A stretch of 64,000 bases of DNA from Zoroaster sp. YZ-2022 (GCA_029582265.1 CM055819.1:36845384-36909383); one strand, 5' to 3'; counted from the stretch's first letter, positions 34,858-46,609 are shown. Numbers and translations: made by a program. The notes: generated by a model from the letters alone, not told the origin.

Positions 34858-35079
34858 TCAATTGGAATGCTGACGAGCATACCGACCGCACATAATCAAC
34901 ACGAAATAAACGGAAACTGACTTACCGACTTTTCCTTCCATACCCCCTTGCTGGTTCATTACTGCTGGCGGGGGAGAAACGGGCGAGGGTGGCGGGCACC
35001 ACATGTAGTTTTCCATTGTCTCTAACCTGTTCCACTCCTCTACAGCGTTGAAGTCCTCGTTGAAGAATAATTGGGCCAT
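34858..35079 (-). CDS. Small protein exon of the virus-like array
   Basis: The reading starts MAQLFFNEDFNAVEEWN at 35079, passes a Pro-rich stretch (CPPPSPVSPPP), and ends at a strong GTAAGT donor after GMEGKVG (near 34923). The next exon lies near 34765, upstream of the 17.7-kb insertion. No family recognised. Confidence 0.45.
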   Translation of the reverse strand: MAQLFFNEDFNAVEEWNRLETMENYMWCPPPSPVSPPPAVMNQQGGMEGKVGKSVSVYFVLIMCGRYARQHSN

Positions 35080-35210
35080 GATGTAGGTACTGGTGGTGGT
35101 TATGATATTGCGCGTTGATGGTGAGATCTTCGAGGGTTGAGGTGATGGTCTTGCACTTTTTATACAGTTTTCCAGTCAGTGTTTTCCATATTCCCAGTCA
35201 CCTCATTGTT

Positions 35211-35713
35211 TTATTTCAACCAATGCAAGCATCGGAAACGTCCTTGATCACCGCATCGATGGCAGGTACCATTGTCTTTAGACACTTCCACTTCCGACAC
35301 AGTGAGGTTAATCACTCGGCCAGGAACCAATGGAAAATCTTTCTTTTTGACTTGAACGTAGTCTCTTATCTTTACGTATGGAATATCCCTATACTTTTCG
35401 ATCACCACGTGACGAGTGTTTGTTAGTTTAAATCTCCTAAAAAAAAAGTTAAATCCTTAACAGGATTTGTCGGTGACTTTGTCTGCGTCGTCATTCTTCT
35501 TTCTAACAGTGCTTGTTTTTCAGAGTTTACGAATGGTTCTGGAGCCAAGGGTACTTCGGCCGGGCGCTTATCACCCCTGTCCAATTCCTGACGTAATTCA
35601 CTCACTTCATTTAAACCTCCCGTTGAGTTCCAACTATAATTCGGTTTATGAACGTGAGGCAAAGCACTGTCGTTCGGTGACCACACGGCCTGCGTTTCTA
35701 CCTGATAAGCCAT
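35211..35713 (-). CDS. Unknown protein split across a T9 run
   Basis: The first part (35713-35423) starts MAYQVETQAVWSPND and runs into nine consecutive T (minus strand), after which the open frame shifts to IEKYRDIPYVKIRDYVQV and ends ...CHRCGDQGRFRC at 35211. The two parts may be one protein separated by a homopolymer indel, or by slippage at the run. The compact spacing to neighbouring ORFs resembles a viral gene cluster. Function unknown. Confidence 0.4.
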
Positions 35714-36113
35714 TTCTGAGGATACTCGAAGGTGACTTTAAAATTAGTCCCCGAAATACGCGCTTTTATTCCATTTTTAATAAGATATTGCATAACTTTG
35801 GTTAAAAATAGATATAAGCATCATATTTAAAAATAACGAGTGACATCATACCTAAAAATATTTTGTTATTGTTTTTTTCTCACATTAATTCGCGTATAAA
35901 ACTATCTACCAAACGCTGAATGCTTTTCAGCGACTGCCACTGTTGTTTGTTCAGGTGAATACCTTTTACGGTGGGATATATCCCTCGTGAAGTAAATAAG
36001 AATGTTCTGATGTCTACAATAACATCTTTTTTCATAGTTACATACACTGATAAATTCATTTTTCACCCAAAGGAAGAATATGCTCCTCTTGACAACCAAA
36101 CTCACTAGACATA

Positions 36114-36537
36114 TGTGACCATCCACCACAAAGGGGCTGTAAAGTCGAAAATTTCACATTTGGAGGTTCATATATTTTTGGAAAGAGTATATCATAAGGT
36201 TTAAAATGATACCAAACACAAGTCATTCCTATATTCCTACGTGAAGTTATGGTGTATCAAAGTCATTACACTGGTTACTTACACTTTCATATAAACTTCA
36301 TATAAACTTACATTTTGTACAGATTTATGAACTCATTGCCCGAAAGAAAACGTGGTTTTCATGATTTTTGAAATTGAATTTAATTCTGAAATTTTCAGAA
36401 CTAAAGGAGAATATTTTAAACTTTTCATTTCTAAAAAAATACCAAAATGGACAACTGACTGATTTTTCATGCATTTCAAGCCGTACTGCTAAATCAACGT
36501 GTGCGACTTTACAGCCCGTTCGTGGTGGATGGTCACA
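36114..36537. mobile_element. MITE with TA duplication
   Basis: The ends are inverted repeats beginning TGTGACCATCCACCACRAA and continuing GGGCTGTAAAGTCG, with TA at 36112-36113 and 36538-36539. There is no coding content. Confidence 0.85.
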
Positions 36538-36735
36538 TATTAGGCTTATACACATTTACAGTTTGAAGCGATGGTACAGCTTCTGTCGTTGGAATAAGGG
36601 AAGTCAAATTACATACATTTGGAACTTCAGGGGATTGAAATAAAAACCAAAGATGTACATGTATTGTCAATGATATAATCAATAGGATATACATCACAAT
36701 ACCTATAAACACGCATTTACCCATTTTGTCCCCCA
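36533..36735 (-). CDS. Small single-pass membrane protein of the virus-like array
   Basis: From an ATG near 36725 the protein reads MGKCVFIGIVMYILLIISLT, one clear hydrophobic membrane segment, followed by a short hydrophilic tail that runs into the MITE. No family recognised. Confidence 0.4.
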
Positions 36736-36787
36736 AACCTCCCTTTAAAAACTTTTCCTCACGCTTTTCTCTTATTCCCAGTCTCAA

Positions 36788-37186
36788 TCAAATAAAGTCA
36801 AAGCTAAAAATACTACTTTGGACACAAACATTCATATACACGTCTGAAATATTACATTGTTGACAGCCCATTATAAACTTTTCAATCGTAGCATTCTTAT
36901 AGTGACGACGTTTCCATTGAATTAATGCACTGAAACACTGCGCCCATTTATTATACTTATTTTCTTCTTTATGTTTATAAATATCAGATTCTGACAAGCC
37001 GAGAGTGGAGACGAGCTCTTCCCACGGCTGCTGATTTTCAACTCTTACAGTCACTAAATCGTACTCTCTTAAAAGCTTAGATGCAAAGTTACTCAACTGC
37101 AACTCTGTTACTTCCATAGATAAATGTTTTAATCGCGGAAAACAATTCTCTTTATTTTGTTGAAAATTTAGTTTCTCTCGATTCAT
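36788..37186 (-). CDS. Death-domain-like protein of the virus-like array
   Basis: This is an intact reading frame of 132 residues starting MNREKLNFQQ. Residues about 28-113 resemble the six-helix death fold: LSNFASKLLREYD, PWEELVSTLGLSESDI, LIQWKRRHYKNATIEKF. Death domains mediate assembly of cell-death and innate immune complexes, so a copy in a mobile or viral element could interfere with host death signalling; that is inference. It is the right-most gene of the minus-strand array. Confidence 0.5.
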   Translation of the reverse strand: MNREKLNFQQNKENCFPRLKHLSMEVTELQLSNFASKLLREYDLVTVRVENQQPWEELVSTLGLSESDIYKHKEENKYNKWAQCFSALIQWKRRHYKNATIEKFIMGCQQCNISDVYMNVCVQSSIFSFDFI

Positions 37187-38345
37187 GTTTGCTATATAGA
37201 TTTACTCAGTTTGATGTGTTTGAAGTCGTACCAACATCCATTTACGCAATTCACCAAAGACATCAATGACTTTTACCGACGTTTAACGGTCCTTTGCACT
37301 GGGATTTAACCGCCTACCAGTCGTGCGTAGACCACTCATAGGTGGCACCTTAAATATTGTCAGAGGGATTATCCACGACCACGCTATGCCCACAGACCCC
37401 CTTCAACGGGGGGCGCCAGTCAACTCCAATATTGTCACGGGGATTATCCGCCTTCAAAGTTCACCGCACTTCCTGGCCACACGCGACTCCTTGATTACAT
37501 CCACGTACGTCATACTGACCATCTCACAACCCATTGTCCACGAAATATCCCCCAAGTCCCATTCTCAGCTATTACGAGGTATGGTGCAATCGTATTCACG
37601 CTACGTATTCATATTTATTACATTATTCCATACATTATTCATCTTTACCCTTACAATAGGTCAACCTGTGCTGATTTTTTTAAAGCTTTCATACACTATC
37701 ATTCCCATATCATACGTCATCTTCATTATTATTTATTACTTAGGTCAAACTGCTCAACATCTCTACCCTCTCTACGCCCATTCCAATTACTTATCTTTAC
37801 AAAAGGTCAAACTGTGCTCAAATTCTTATACAACCTGCCTATACATATTCATCATTTCATACATTAATATTTATATGACCTTTGCATATTTTTAGCAAAG
37901 GTCAAATTGTGCTCAATGGTCCCCCTACACTACTGATGACTAAATACGTGAACGGATATTGCAACAATAAAGTCAAATGTTTTAGACTGATCCTGTTGAA
38001 ATTGTGGAATTCTGGGAGGCATTGGTGCTGAATATTACATGTATGTATTGAGTGTGTGTGTGAAGTTTCTCATACATTGCTTAAATGTCATTAAAAAAGG
38101 TCAATCCTGTACTTCGTCTGTGAGTGTTTGTTGGGCTTGATCTCAGTGTTACCCCATCGCGGTACGGCATTTTATAACTCTATTGAAACATAAGTACAGT
38201 GTCAGACCCTTTCATCAATGCTGTGATGGCAGGGAGTTGTTTGCAATGTCTCTGTACATGTTCTACAAAGAGGGAACATGAGTTTCCCAAATAAATGACC
38301 TGACATACATGTAACAAGAGCCGAAATTAAAAGTGCAATCTATAC
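37187..38345. other. Spacer, possible end of virus-like array
   Basis: No coding unit was recognised. Repeated phrases such as GGTCAAACTGTGCTCAAAT and GTCAAATTGTGCTCAATGG (37650-37920) indicate a diverged tandem repeat of irregular period. Confidence 0.4.
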
Positions 38346-38689
38346 CTAAAATACTTGATGTACTATCGGAACAAATATTAACAGTATCTTTAAGCTTCTC
38401 CTGTATAATGGCCGGTAGTTTTCCCTTTTACATCGAACAATTTCTTGTATAAATGGATTTTTATGGATCATACAAGTAATTCCTTTTCTCCAAAAATTTT
38501 CAAAGTTTGCCAGAGATACGGACACGAAAGAGTGTAGGTTTTTTAAAATAAAATTTAAACGAACAGCATCCAGTTTTGATTTACCCGTTCTGCCCCTGCA
38601 ATTTGATTGTACCATCTTATCCTCTGTATATACATGTAGCTCTTGCACTAATGACAATGCAAAATTAGGAATAGATGAACTGGACTTGT

Positions 38690-39175
38690 TTAATGCCAAC
38701 ACTTTGGTCGGTCTTCTTCCTCGTGTCCGGCCATCTACTATATCACGTCTTTCCAGTGGTTGGCACAGGCGAGCGCAGCAGCATTTGGTTCAGCCAGGTC
38801 ATCTTCGGTACATTGTGGAGCTTGGCTACATCTCATGATGTGTTCCATGGTTTGGGATTCGCCACACACACATGCGTCGGAAGTTGTTATTTTCCATTTC
38901 TTCATGGACACCTTGCAGCATCCTTCGCCAACCCTCAGGCGGTTCAGTGTTTTCCAGACATCCCAAGGTTGGTCGTGGCCGGTAGTGAGGCATTCGTCTG
39001 GGGTGATGCCTCTCTTTATCCATTGGGTTGTCTGGCTGCCAAGGCTGGTCCACCTGTTCAAGAATGAAAAATCTGAACTATCGTTTAGGAGTGGGCATGA
39101 TGCACGGGAGGCTGTTGATGGTCTAGAGTTAGGGTTGTTTACAATTACCGATTCTTGTGATATTTGCTGCATGAA
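38690..39175 (-). pseudogene. LINE C-terminal fragment (I/Jockey-like)
   Basis: The minus-strand reading contains VWKTLNRLRVGEG and the Cys/His motif CVCGESQTMEHIMRC, matching the corresponding C-terminal region of the LINE at 54.1-57.3 kb (VWKCLNRLRSGVG, CGCGIELQTMQHLLIC). Only the 3' portion of the element is present. A short piece of the same LINE also lies beside copy B1 at 5699-5737. Confidence 0.75.
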
Positions 39176-39369
39176 GGCTAATATTTTGTCAACCTTAGCT
39201 GATTTGGGCTGATAATGATGTCCTTCATATCAGCACATATGCCGGTCTTCACTGCAGGTCTTGGCGGCTTGTCTGGGGTGATATTCTATAAATTTAGGGT
39301 AGAAAAGAAACTTTATTTTTTCAGTTCATATAAACATTTAACATTTCAAGGGTCAATACTTGGGTGATT

Positions 39370-41056
39370 TTGTTTAATGGCATGTCTTTGCAAGGGCTAC
39401 ATAAGGGTTTTCGATAAAATTATTTGTAATCACATTTTGCCATGTTAAGTCCTCCATATCAACATACCCTGATAGCGGGGACCATTGGTGGTCTATCACA
39501 TCATCAAAAGCTTGAGTATAACTCTCACGATTTTCAAAAAGCACTCTGGCCAGAAGCGCATTTGGGTGTTCAGAGGTGGCTTCGTCAAGTTGAGGTGGGG
39601 GAATTGTCTTCTTCAGGTGAAGGCTGGATTGGTCCGGTCGAAGTGGTGGAGCTGTCATTCGATGGTAAGGGATTGATTGGTCCGGTCGGGGTGGTGCAAG
39701 CGGCATTCTGTGGTGAGGGATTGTTTGGAATGGTTGGGGTGGTGGAAACGTCATTCTGTGGTGAGGGATGGTTTCATCAGGTTGGTGTGGTGGTAGTGTC
39801 ATTTCGTTGTGAGGGATGGATTGGTCAGATCGAGGTGGTGGAAGGATATTTTGTTGTCGAGGGATGGATTGGTCTGGCTGGGGTGGTGGAAGTGTCATTC
39901 CGTGTTGAGGGATGAATTGGTCAGGTTGGGGTGGTGGAGGCGTCATTTCATTGTGAGGGATGGATTGGTGAGATCGAGGTGGTGGATGCATTTTTTGGTG
40001 TCGAGGGCTGGTTTGGCCCTGCTGGGGTGGTGGAAGTGTCATTTCGTTGTGAGGGATGGATTGGTCAGATCGAGGTGGTGGAAGGATATTTTGTTGTCGA
40101 GGGATGGATTGGCCTGACTGGGGTGGTGGAAGTGTCATTTTGTTGTCAGGTTTAGGTGTCTGTTGATGGTGAGCGATGACCTGGTGGTACAGATGCCGCC
40201 TTGAAAACAATGTTGAATCGATTATGCTCAAAGTAAGGTATGGTTGGTTTCATCTTTGTTTAAGTGGGCTTTGAAATCTTCAGGAATGCCATGAGGATCT
40301 TTTGCACCTGTACCAACAAGTTCACATGCTGTTCGAATGAGACGAAGACCAGCTGGCTTTTGGCAGTTCCACTTCGAAAATTCTGGAAGGGCCTCCATCC
40401 CTATACGGCCAGTGATTTCAGCAACTTCGTCCTCCCAAAGATTCAAGCCAACCTTCGTTCGCTCTGCGAGGCCAAGCAGGAAGTGTTTGCCGTAGAAGTC
40501 ATTTATTTTAGACAGCCTTGTGATGGCATCTGCAGAGAGGTCTGTGTAACCTGGGAGGAGATTTTTCTTCAAGACTTCTTCTCTCCAAGTATCTATTTGA
40601 TCTACCCATGAGCGAGACATGGGTTCTCTATCCCCCATTGTGTTTTTTATGTTGAATAGCATTTTGTATTCCTTGGAACCCTCTGCTTCCTCAGTTTCAA
40701 GAAGTGATGCCAGCTCCTTAAAGAAATCTTTTGTGACATCAACCTGGGAAATTGTGTCCCCATGTACTGTCTCCACAATGCCAGCTGATAAGCTCTCTGT
40801 ATCCGTTGCAACTTGCTAGTTCCATCCATATGCAGTGTTGCATTGTGAGTGCATTTGCCACTTGCTTTTTCGACAAGATGTCAGCCTCTAGAGCCATTAA
40901 TTTGACAAGTGTTTCTTTTGGAAGGCGGCCGAATTCCAAACCGCCAAGATTTTGCAGTACACTTACAATCAACGCAGACACATGTTTAGTACCCACATTC
41001 CTACTTAGAAAATCGTACAAGTCTAATTGCATCAATGTATTTTCCATTCACAAATA
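39370..41056 (-). pseudogene. Family-B DDE-like protein, copy B2
   Basis: Nearly identical to copy B1, including the shared frameshifts near the HMDGTSK motif, so the two derive from one already decayed copy. B2 keeps two positions that are broken in B1 (no stop at the 6717 equivalent, CAA instead of TAA in the repeat). It contains IKNTMGDREPM and NDFYGKHFLLGLA as in B1. The Pro-rich repeat has about 12 units against about six. Homology stops at 41056, where a Tc1-like element begins. Confidence 0.7.
39600..40180 (-). repeat. 48-bp coding minisatellite, about 12 units
   Basis: Twelve 16-residue units of the MTLPPPQPDQSIPRQQ type can be read without a stop. Higher-order pairs (NILPPPRSDQSIPHNE following MTLPPPQ units) show expansion by unequal exchange. 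Confidence 0.85.
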
Positions 41057-41493
41057 TAAACTGGCCTCAAAAAGAAACTTATCACTTATTCAAACGGTCT
41101 TAAAGTAAAATTCTGTTCATAAAAATACACCAAATTTGCACACAGGACTACTTCAATACTTTACTTTAAGCACATGTCAGTAACCATGTGGTTGCCTTAA
41201 TGACACGAGAGAAATGCACTGACATGGAACAGCTTGCTGTATCACATGTCACAGCCCAACAATTTCAGCAAAAGAGTTACACACATGTGAGAGAGGCAAA
41301 ACAAAATGACAGGAGGATCATGTCACACATCCAAACACAGAATGGAAGTCATCAATAGTGTGTGTCCACCTTGAGCCTGAAAGCAAGCTATGCACCTGCT
41401 ATGCATGCTTTCAACCAAGTTCCTGATGCGTGCCTGGGGAAGATTGTTCCATTCTTCCTGCAATGCTGCTAACAGTGTTTGCCTATTGACGGT
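41057..41493 (-). pseudogene. Tc1-like transposon end with transposase C-terminal fragment
   Basis: The minus strand near 41350-41480 encodes LLAALQEEWNNLPQARIRN and LVESMHSRCIACFQAQGG, a typical Tc1-family transposase C-terminus. The element starts next to a TA where copy B2 breaks off (TGGCCTCAAAAAGAAACTTA near 41060) and runs into the N gap. Confidence 0.65.
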
Positions 41494-41993
41494 NNNNNNN
41501 NNNNNNNNNNNNNNNNNNNNNNNNNNNNNNNNNNNNNNNNNNNNNNNNNNNNNNNNNNNNNNNNNNNNNNNNNNNNNNNNNNNNNNNNNNNNNNNNNNNN
41601 NNNNNNNNNNNNNNNNNNNNNNNNNNNNNNNNNNNNNNNNNNNNNNNNNNNNNNNNNNNNNNNNNNNNNNNNNNNNNNNNNNNNNNNNNNNNNNNNNNNN
41701 NNNNNNNNNNNNNNNNNNNNNNNNNNNNNNNNNNNNNNNNNNNNNNNNNNNNNNNNNNNNNNNNNNNNNNNNNNNNNNNNNNNNNNNNNNNNNNNNNNNN
41801 NNNNNNNNNNNNNNNNNNNNNNNNNNNNNNNNNNNNNNNNNNNNNNNNNNNNNNNNNNNNNNNNNNNNNNNNNNNNNNNNNNNNNNNNNNNNNNNNNNNN
41901 NNNNNNNNNNNNNNNNNNNNNNNNNNNNNNNNNNNNNNNNNNNNNNNNNNNNNNNNNNNNNNNNNNNNNNNNNNNNNNNNNNNNNNNNNNNNN
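41494..41993. other. Assembly gap (500 N)
   Basis: Exactly 500 undetermined bases, a conventional placeholder length; the true gap size is unknown. Confidence 0.99.
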
Positions 41994-42471
41994 CCAGACA
42001 CTCGTGGTTCTGGGGCCATTGTTTACAAACCGCAGAGACTGAGATCGTTATCTACTGGAAAACAGCTGGCGGTCTTCACGGGGACGTTTGCGGTGTCACA
42101 GGCTAAAGCTCTTCCAGGATAAAATATATTTTATAGATGTGTGGTTGGGCGTTTAAGCCAATAACGGATGCGCTACAATATTTCTAAAACCATAGATCGT
42201 ATTAACTTAATACTGCAGTGTCATTTTTGTACGAATGGAAAGGGCTGTTGAAAAAGCCAATACCGAAAAGCTATTTCTTTGAAATGAGTAAGGCAACTTA
42301 CTTTTGAAAACAATCTTAAGTCACATTTTAACAATGTCCCAATTGATGAGGACATCAATTACCGTCACTTCCGAACACCTTGAGTTTGTTCACAAACTCT
42401 GAATTTCTAGTTTTTATTGTTTTTATATATGTAGGGGAATGGATGGTTGCCTACTTACCCTGGGGTGACAT

Positions 42472-42534
42472 TTGCCCCACCAGTGTGGCACGGACACGTA
42501 CCCGTATCGTGTCCGTGCCACACTGGTGGGGCAA
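42472..42534. repeat. Perfect 27-bp inverted repeat with 9-base loop
   Basis: Arms 42472-42498 and 42508-42534 are exact complements, starting TTGCCCCACCAGTGTGGCAC. The loop is TACCCGTAT. GGTGACAT flanks both sides nearby (about 42464 and 42536). Confidence 0.9.
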
Positions 42535-42539
42535 GGGTG

Positions 42540-43599
42540 ACATCTACGTTTGCTCAATGTCTGGTTTGATGGATGGTCCATCTGGCAAGGGGATGCACTG
42601 TAGTAAATACTCGCAGTTTGTAAAACTATGTACTCGATCGACTCTTGGTAGTTTATTCGGTTAATATTCCAGAAAGTGAAGTCCAAAAAAGTCCCTATCA
42701 ATAGAACATAGTACAGTTGTATAAACGTACATTGTTACATTACGTTATATTCAAAGTAGAAATGACAGTCATGATTATACTTTTGTTACAAAAACATCAT
42801 AAATCAAAGATTAAAATCACTCCTCACTCACCCAACACCACAAAAGAAAAGACTATAAATCTCCGGAAAAGTTGACATCAAAGATGTGGATAAATGATCA
42901 GCCGGTTGTAAAATACATGAGACTATCGTAGGAGGCTCTGAAAATAACAGTGTGTGTGTGTGATGGGTCCGCCATTAGAGAGAACTCAAAAAGGCCAACT
43001 CTCCTATGTGAAAGCATTAGTTTGACAAGTAAACAACAGGCTGCTCACCCAAAGCTTATTACTACGCCTAGGATATAGTTTGGGTGATCGTTTTACACAA
43101 TCATTCTTTATTGAACCCAACAAAAAGTATACAATTCACATGAACATTACATGTCATTACAGTTAACACTGAAAAATTAAATTTTACCAGATTATTGTAG
43201 TAAATGTCTATTGGAATTATGTGTTATTTCTACGCTTCCACATACCATTGGAGTAATGCGGTTTTACTTGGAATTAAAGGTAGGCCTACGCGCAGAACAT
43301 TAAGGGGTATAAATAACTAAACTATAAACTGACTCAGTTCCCCACATATATATTTTTTGTATTAATATTTTTATAATTACAAAATTAATTCAGAAGCAAA
43401 GCCTTTCTGTATAACAATAATTTCTGGCTTATTAGCTTTTAAGTTTTTTAAGCCGATTATTTGTCATATATCTCCCACTTTATCAAACTTTATCCTGTAC
43501 AATTTTAGTTGAATATAAAACACATTTAATCCAATACGAACATTAAATTTTAATATATTTTATTAATTATTAAATTCTTCATTTAATTATGAATAGTTT
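42540..43599. other. AT-rich non-coding stretch
   Basis: No coding signal, paired terminal repeats or LINE/SINE tail was recognised. Confidence 0.4.
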
Positions 43600-43870
43600 C
43601 CTTTAGAATTTGAAGCTTCGCATGTAAAAAGTAAAGTTATAACAAAATTCAAATACTTTTGGTTTTTTTTATGAAGGAACTTTCTATTTGTAACTTATCA
43701 TGCGAAGTATTTTACGTAGGATTTGAAGCTTTGCATGTTATAGTTCAAGTTAAATAAAAATGCATACACTTTTGGGATGTTTTATGAAGGAATATCCTTG
43801 TACCTTATAATGAGAACTATTTTAAGTACCGATTTGAAGCTTTGCATGGTGGGAGTATACAGTAGGAGTA
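43600..43870. repeat. Tandem repeat, ~115-bp period
   Basis: The phrase TTTGAAGCTTTGCATG recurs near 43609, 43727 and 43842 with similar sequence between, giving a little over two units. Confidence 0.65.
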
Positions 43871-44240
43871 AAGTTTGCGGTAACACCACATAACAATCTC
43901 TTAAGAGTTGTAATAAGTGTTGATTCTGAGAAGAACCGGTGGTGAGATAATTCAACGTTTTGAGCAGTGTACTCTGATCGTCTTGAGGGGAACTAATTTA
44001 GTAACAATTGAGTAAATTTCTTAATTATTCCTAATTTAGATATAAATAACACTTAAAAGATTGCACAGTGCAAAGCGATAATTGAGTAGCTTCGTGGTAA
44101 CACCTTGTAATATTCTGTTATGTCTCTTGCAGTTGAGAAGAACCTGTGGGTAACTCGACATTTCGGTCAGTGTGTTCTGACTGTTTTCTGGAGACTGACC
44201 GAAAGGTCGAGTTAAACCTTGGTGTCATGATCAAGCCTAT
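43870..44240. repeat. Diverged repeat with foldback arms
   Basis: GAGAAGAACCGGTGGTGAGA and GAGAAGAACCTGTGGGTAAC are related units about 200 bp apart. The second includes the inverted pair CTCGACATTTCGGTCAGT / ACTGACCGAAAGGTCGAG (about 44155-44213). A weaker relative occurs near 48160. Confidence 0.55.
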
Positions 44241-44844
44241 CATCCCATGCGCGATAATTATGCTATTATAAGCGTAGCCTTATAGCGTGCGCGCGTTGCA
44301 AAGTGCAGCGTGTTGAAACTGACGCAATGCTGCGTGATGAGAATGTTTTTGATATTGTTTTGATATGGAAAATAAAGATAAATTATTTATTCTTCGGTTG
44401 GGGTCTGTCTGAGGAGACACACACATATTTATGCTTTAAAGATGGACTTCAACGAGAGCTCGTACACTAAATCGTCTCCTGAGTCTTGTTTATGTTGTGT
44501 TTAGTTATTATTTCATTATCAGTACGATGGTTTTATTCCCCGTTATTTTGTTTAATTTTGATTGTAAAAAATAGCCCCCCTTCTTAGATTTCTGAGCGAG
44601 TGGTTTTTTCTCGCCGTTGGCTGCGCGCTTTCATGGTTCCCAGCAAAGGCCCATAGAAATACAATACGAAATGAACGGTGAAATACCAGCAGCCACGTAA
44701 ACCAGCGTAAGTGTGACGTACTATCTGGGGCATAAATAAAGGAAGCCGTTTTTGTCTTTGTGTTTGGCAATGGGGATTTTACTTGCTCGAAGCTGATACA
44801 CATGATTTTTTCCCCGTTTTGACGATTTTGTGTAAGACGGCATA

Positions 44845-45140
44845 ATGCCTAGCACATGTGCTGTTGGTGGATGTACAAGAAGTGCCACCAAGAATACAGA
44901 GGTTAGTTTTTCGATTTCCGCGGAATCCGGCGGCTTCAAGGAGTGGGTGAAGTTCGTGAACAATACACGAAAGGATTTCACGTTGACAAAATGGTCGTTG
45001 ATTTGTTCAGCCCATTTTACGGGCGACTGTAGAGATTCTTCCAGTCAAGTGAAAGAAAGTTTGGTTTGGATACCAAATATCGTTTGAAGCAAAGGCTCTG
45101 TTCCAACTTTGAAAGCGTCAAATATCGAGAGAAGGCAAGT
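44845..45140 (+). pseudogene. THAP domain fragment
   Basis: The reading MPSTCAVGGC ... FKEWVKFVNN ... KWSLICSAHFTGD has the THAP C2CH pattern and spacing. A one-base shift near 45060 leads into KYRLKQRLCSNFES, the usual continuation. No catalytic partner domain was found downstream. It is unrelated in detail to the THAP exon at 5257. Confidence 0.7.
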
Positions 45141-45299
45141 GGTACGACTGGGAGTTCGTTTCGTACACGTCGCTTTTAATGCACTTTGCTGGGGAACACT
45201 CATGACATGTGGGCATACAGCGAATGCCAGTCCTTGATTGTACGTCACAACTACGATATGAATTATTCATGAGTTCGGGCTTTTTGCGAAACACGACTT

Positions 45300-46600
45300 T
45301 TCTAGATAGTGAAATGCTGATCAAAATGAATTTTTTTTTACATTAAGAAATTACTTTATTTGAATTTTAATCATATAGAAGTAATCATTACACACTTCTT
45401 GTAAGCCTAACAGCATCAAAACACTGTAATATATTCCGTTGAAGTCCATCTTTAATGCTTTTGTGAATCAATAAACGTTGAATCTATTTGATATTTATAA
45501 TCATCTGGAAGTCTCTTGCAGTGAATACTTCTTGTCAATGTTTGTATCTTTTCCGGACGGCATCACGACGTATCCGTTTATCCTCTCCGAACGGCATCAC
45601 GACGAAAACGTTTACTTGTCAAACAAGTCAAACATTATTTCCACGTCTCCGCAACTTACCTCCCCGAGAAACCCCGACTAAAGCAATCACAACACAACAC
45701 TTGGGTTCTTCTCAAAACTGCACAACTCAAAAGATATTTAGTACATGGTGTTACTGCAAGCCTAATTCTATTAATTTCTATTTGTAAGCCTTTGAAATCG
45801 AAGGAATTAATTTAATAAACAGGCCAATATAGTGTTGTACACATCACAGATCACATATAAATTCAATAAAGAAAAATCATCATGTACATTCTAGAGTGAA
45901 AATATTTATTCATAGAATAACTAATTTTGTTGAAATGCTTAAATAAACTGTATGAAATCAACATTAGGGAAAATATTATAAATGAAAACATTTTGAATGG
46001 GGGATATACCCCCACTTTTTGGCCCAGGGGATGGTCGTTTCACAGAAAAAACATTTTCGACGCGCGCGGACGTATCAACTTTTAAGATTTAGTGATTCGA
46101 TTTAAATTGGAATTCTTAAGTGCACTTTGTCATTTAATAACCAGCATTTATCAACATGGCGGAGAAGTTCTCGGCGCGGAACTTTGTCACCGATTTGGGA
46201 AAAGTCCCCCAGAGGATAAGGTGTTTGGTTTAAGGTTACTCAAAGTTGCCAAACATTACAACATTTCTGTAGCTGTCAGTATGAAAATATATACAGGCAG
46301 TGATTTTAGAGCATCTTATTGATGAAGAAATTTGGAAGAATCTGTTCAGTTGTTGAAGACTAAATCAAAAAAAAGTTACCATTCAGCAACCTTTTTGTAA
46401 ATTTTACATAACACTGACTGTTTCTCTAAGAGAAAAGCATTTCAGACGAAAACAAAAATCTCAGGGATGATTGATGTACCAATTTTACATCAAGTAAGTT
46501 TTTATATAATAATTCGTCAAATTGATAATCTGGTAATAACAAAAGTTGTACCTTGTTCCCTTTAAGATAAAATGAAATACAATTCTATAATATAATTTAT
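45300..46600. other. Non-coding, nothing recognised
   Basis: The short open frames here have no recognisable motif, and no repeat ends pair up. Confidence 0.4.
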
Positions 46601-46609
46601 ACGATTTAC

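Noticed and set aside
37323..37895. 190-residue hydrophobic plus-strand ORF
   Set aside because: AT-rich, Ile/Tyr/His-rich composition with irregular repeats, no recognisable family; could be chance, so not annotated as a gene.
41390..42106. Long open frames through the N gap
   Set aside because: They consist almost entirely of undetermined bases and have no evidence of coding.
42472..42534. CRISPR or terminator interpretation of the hairpin
   Set aside because: The context is a spliced eukaryotic genome, and there is a single palindrome without spacers.
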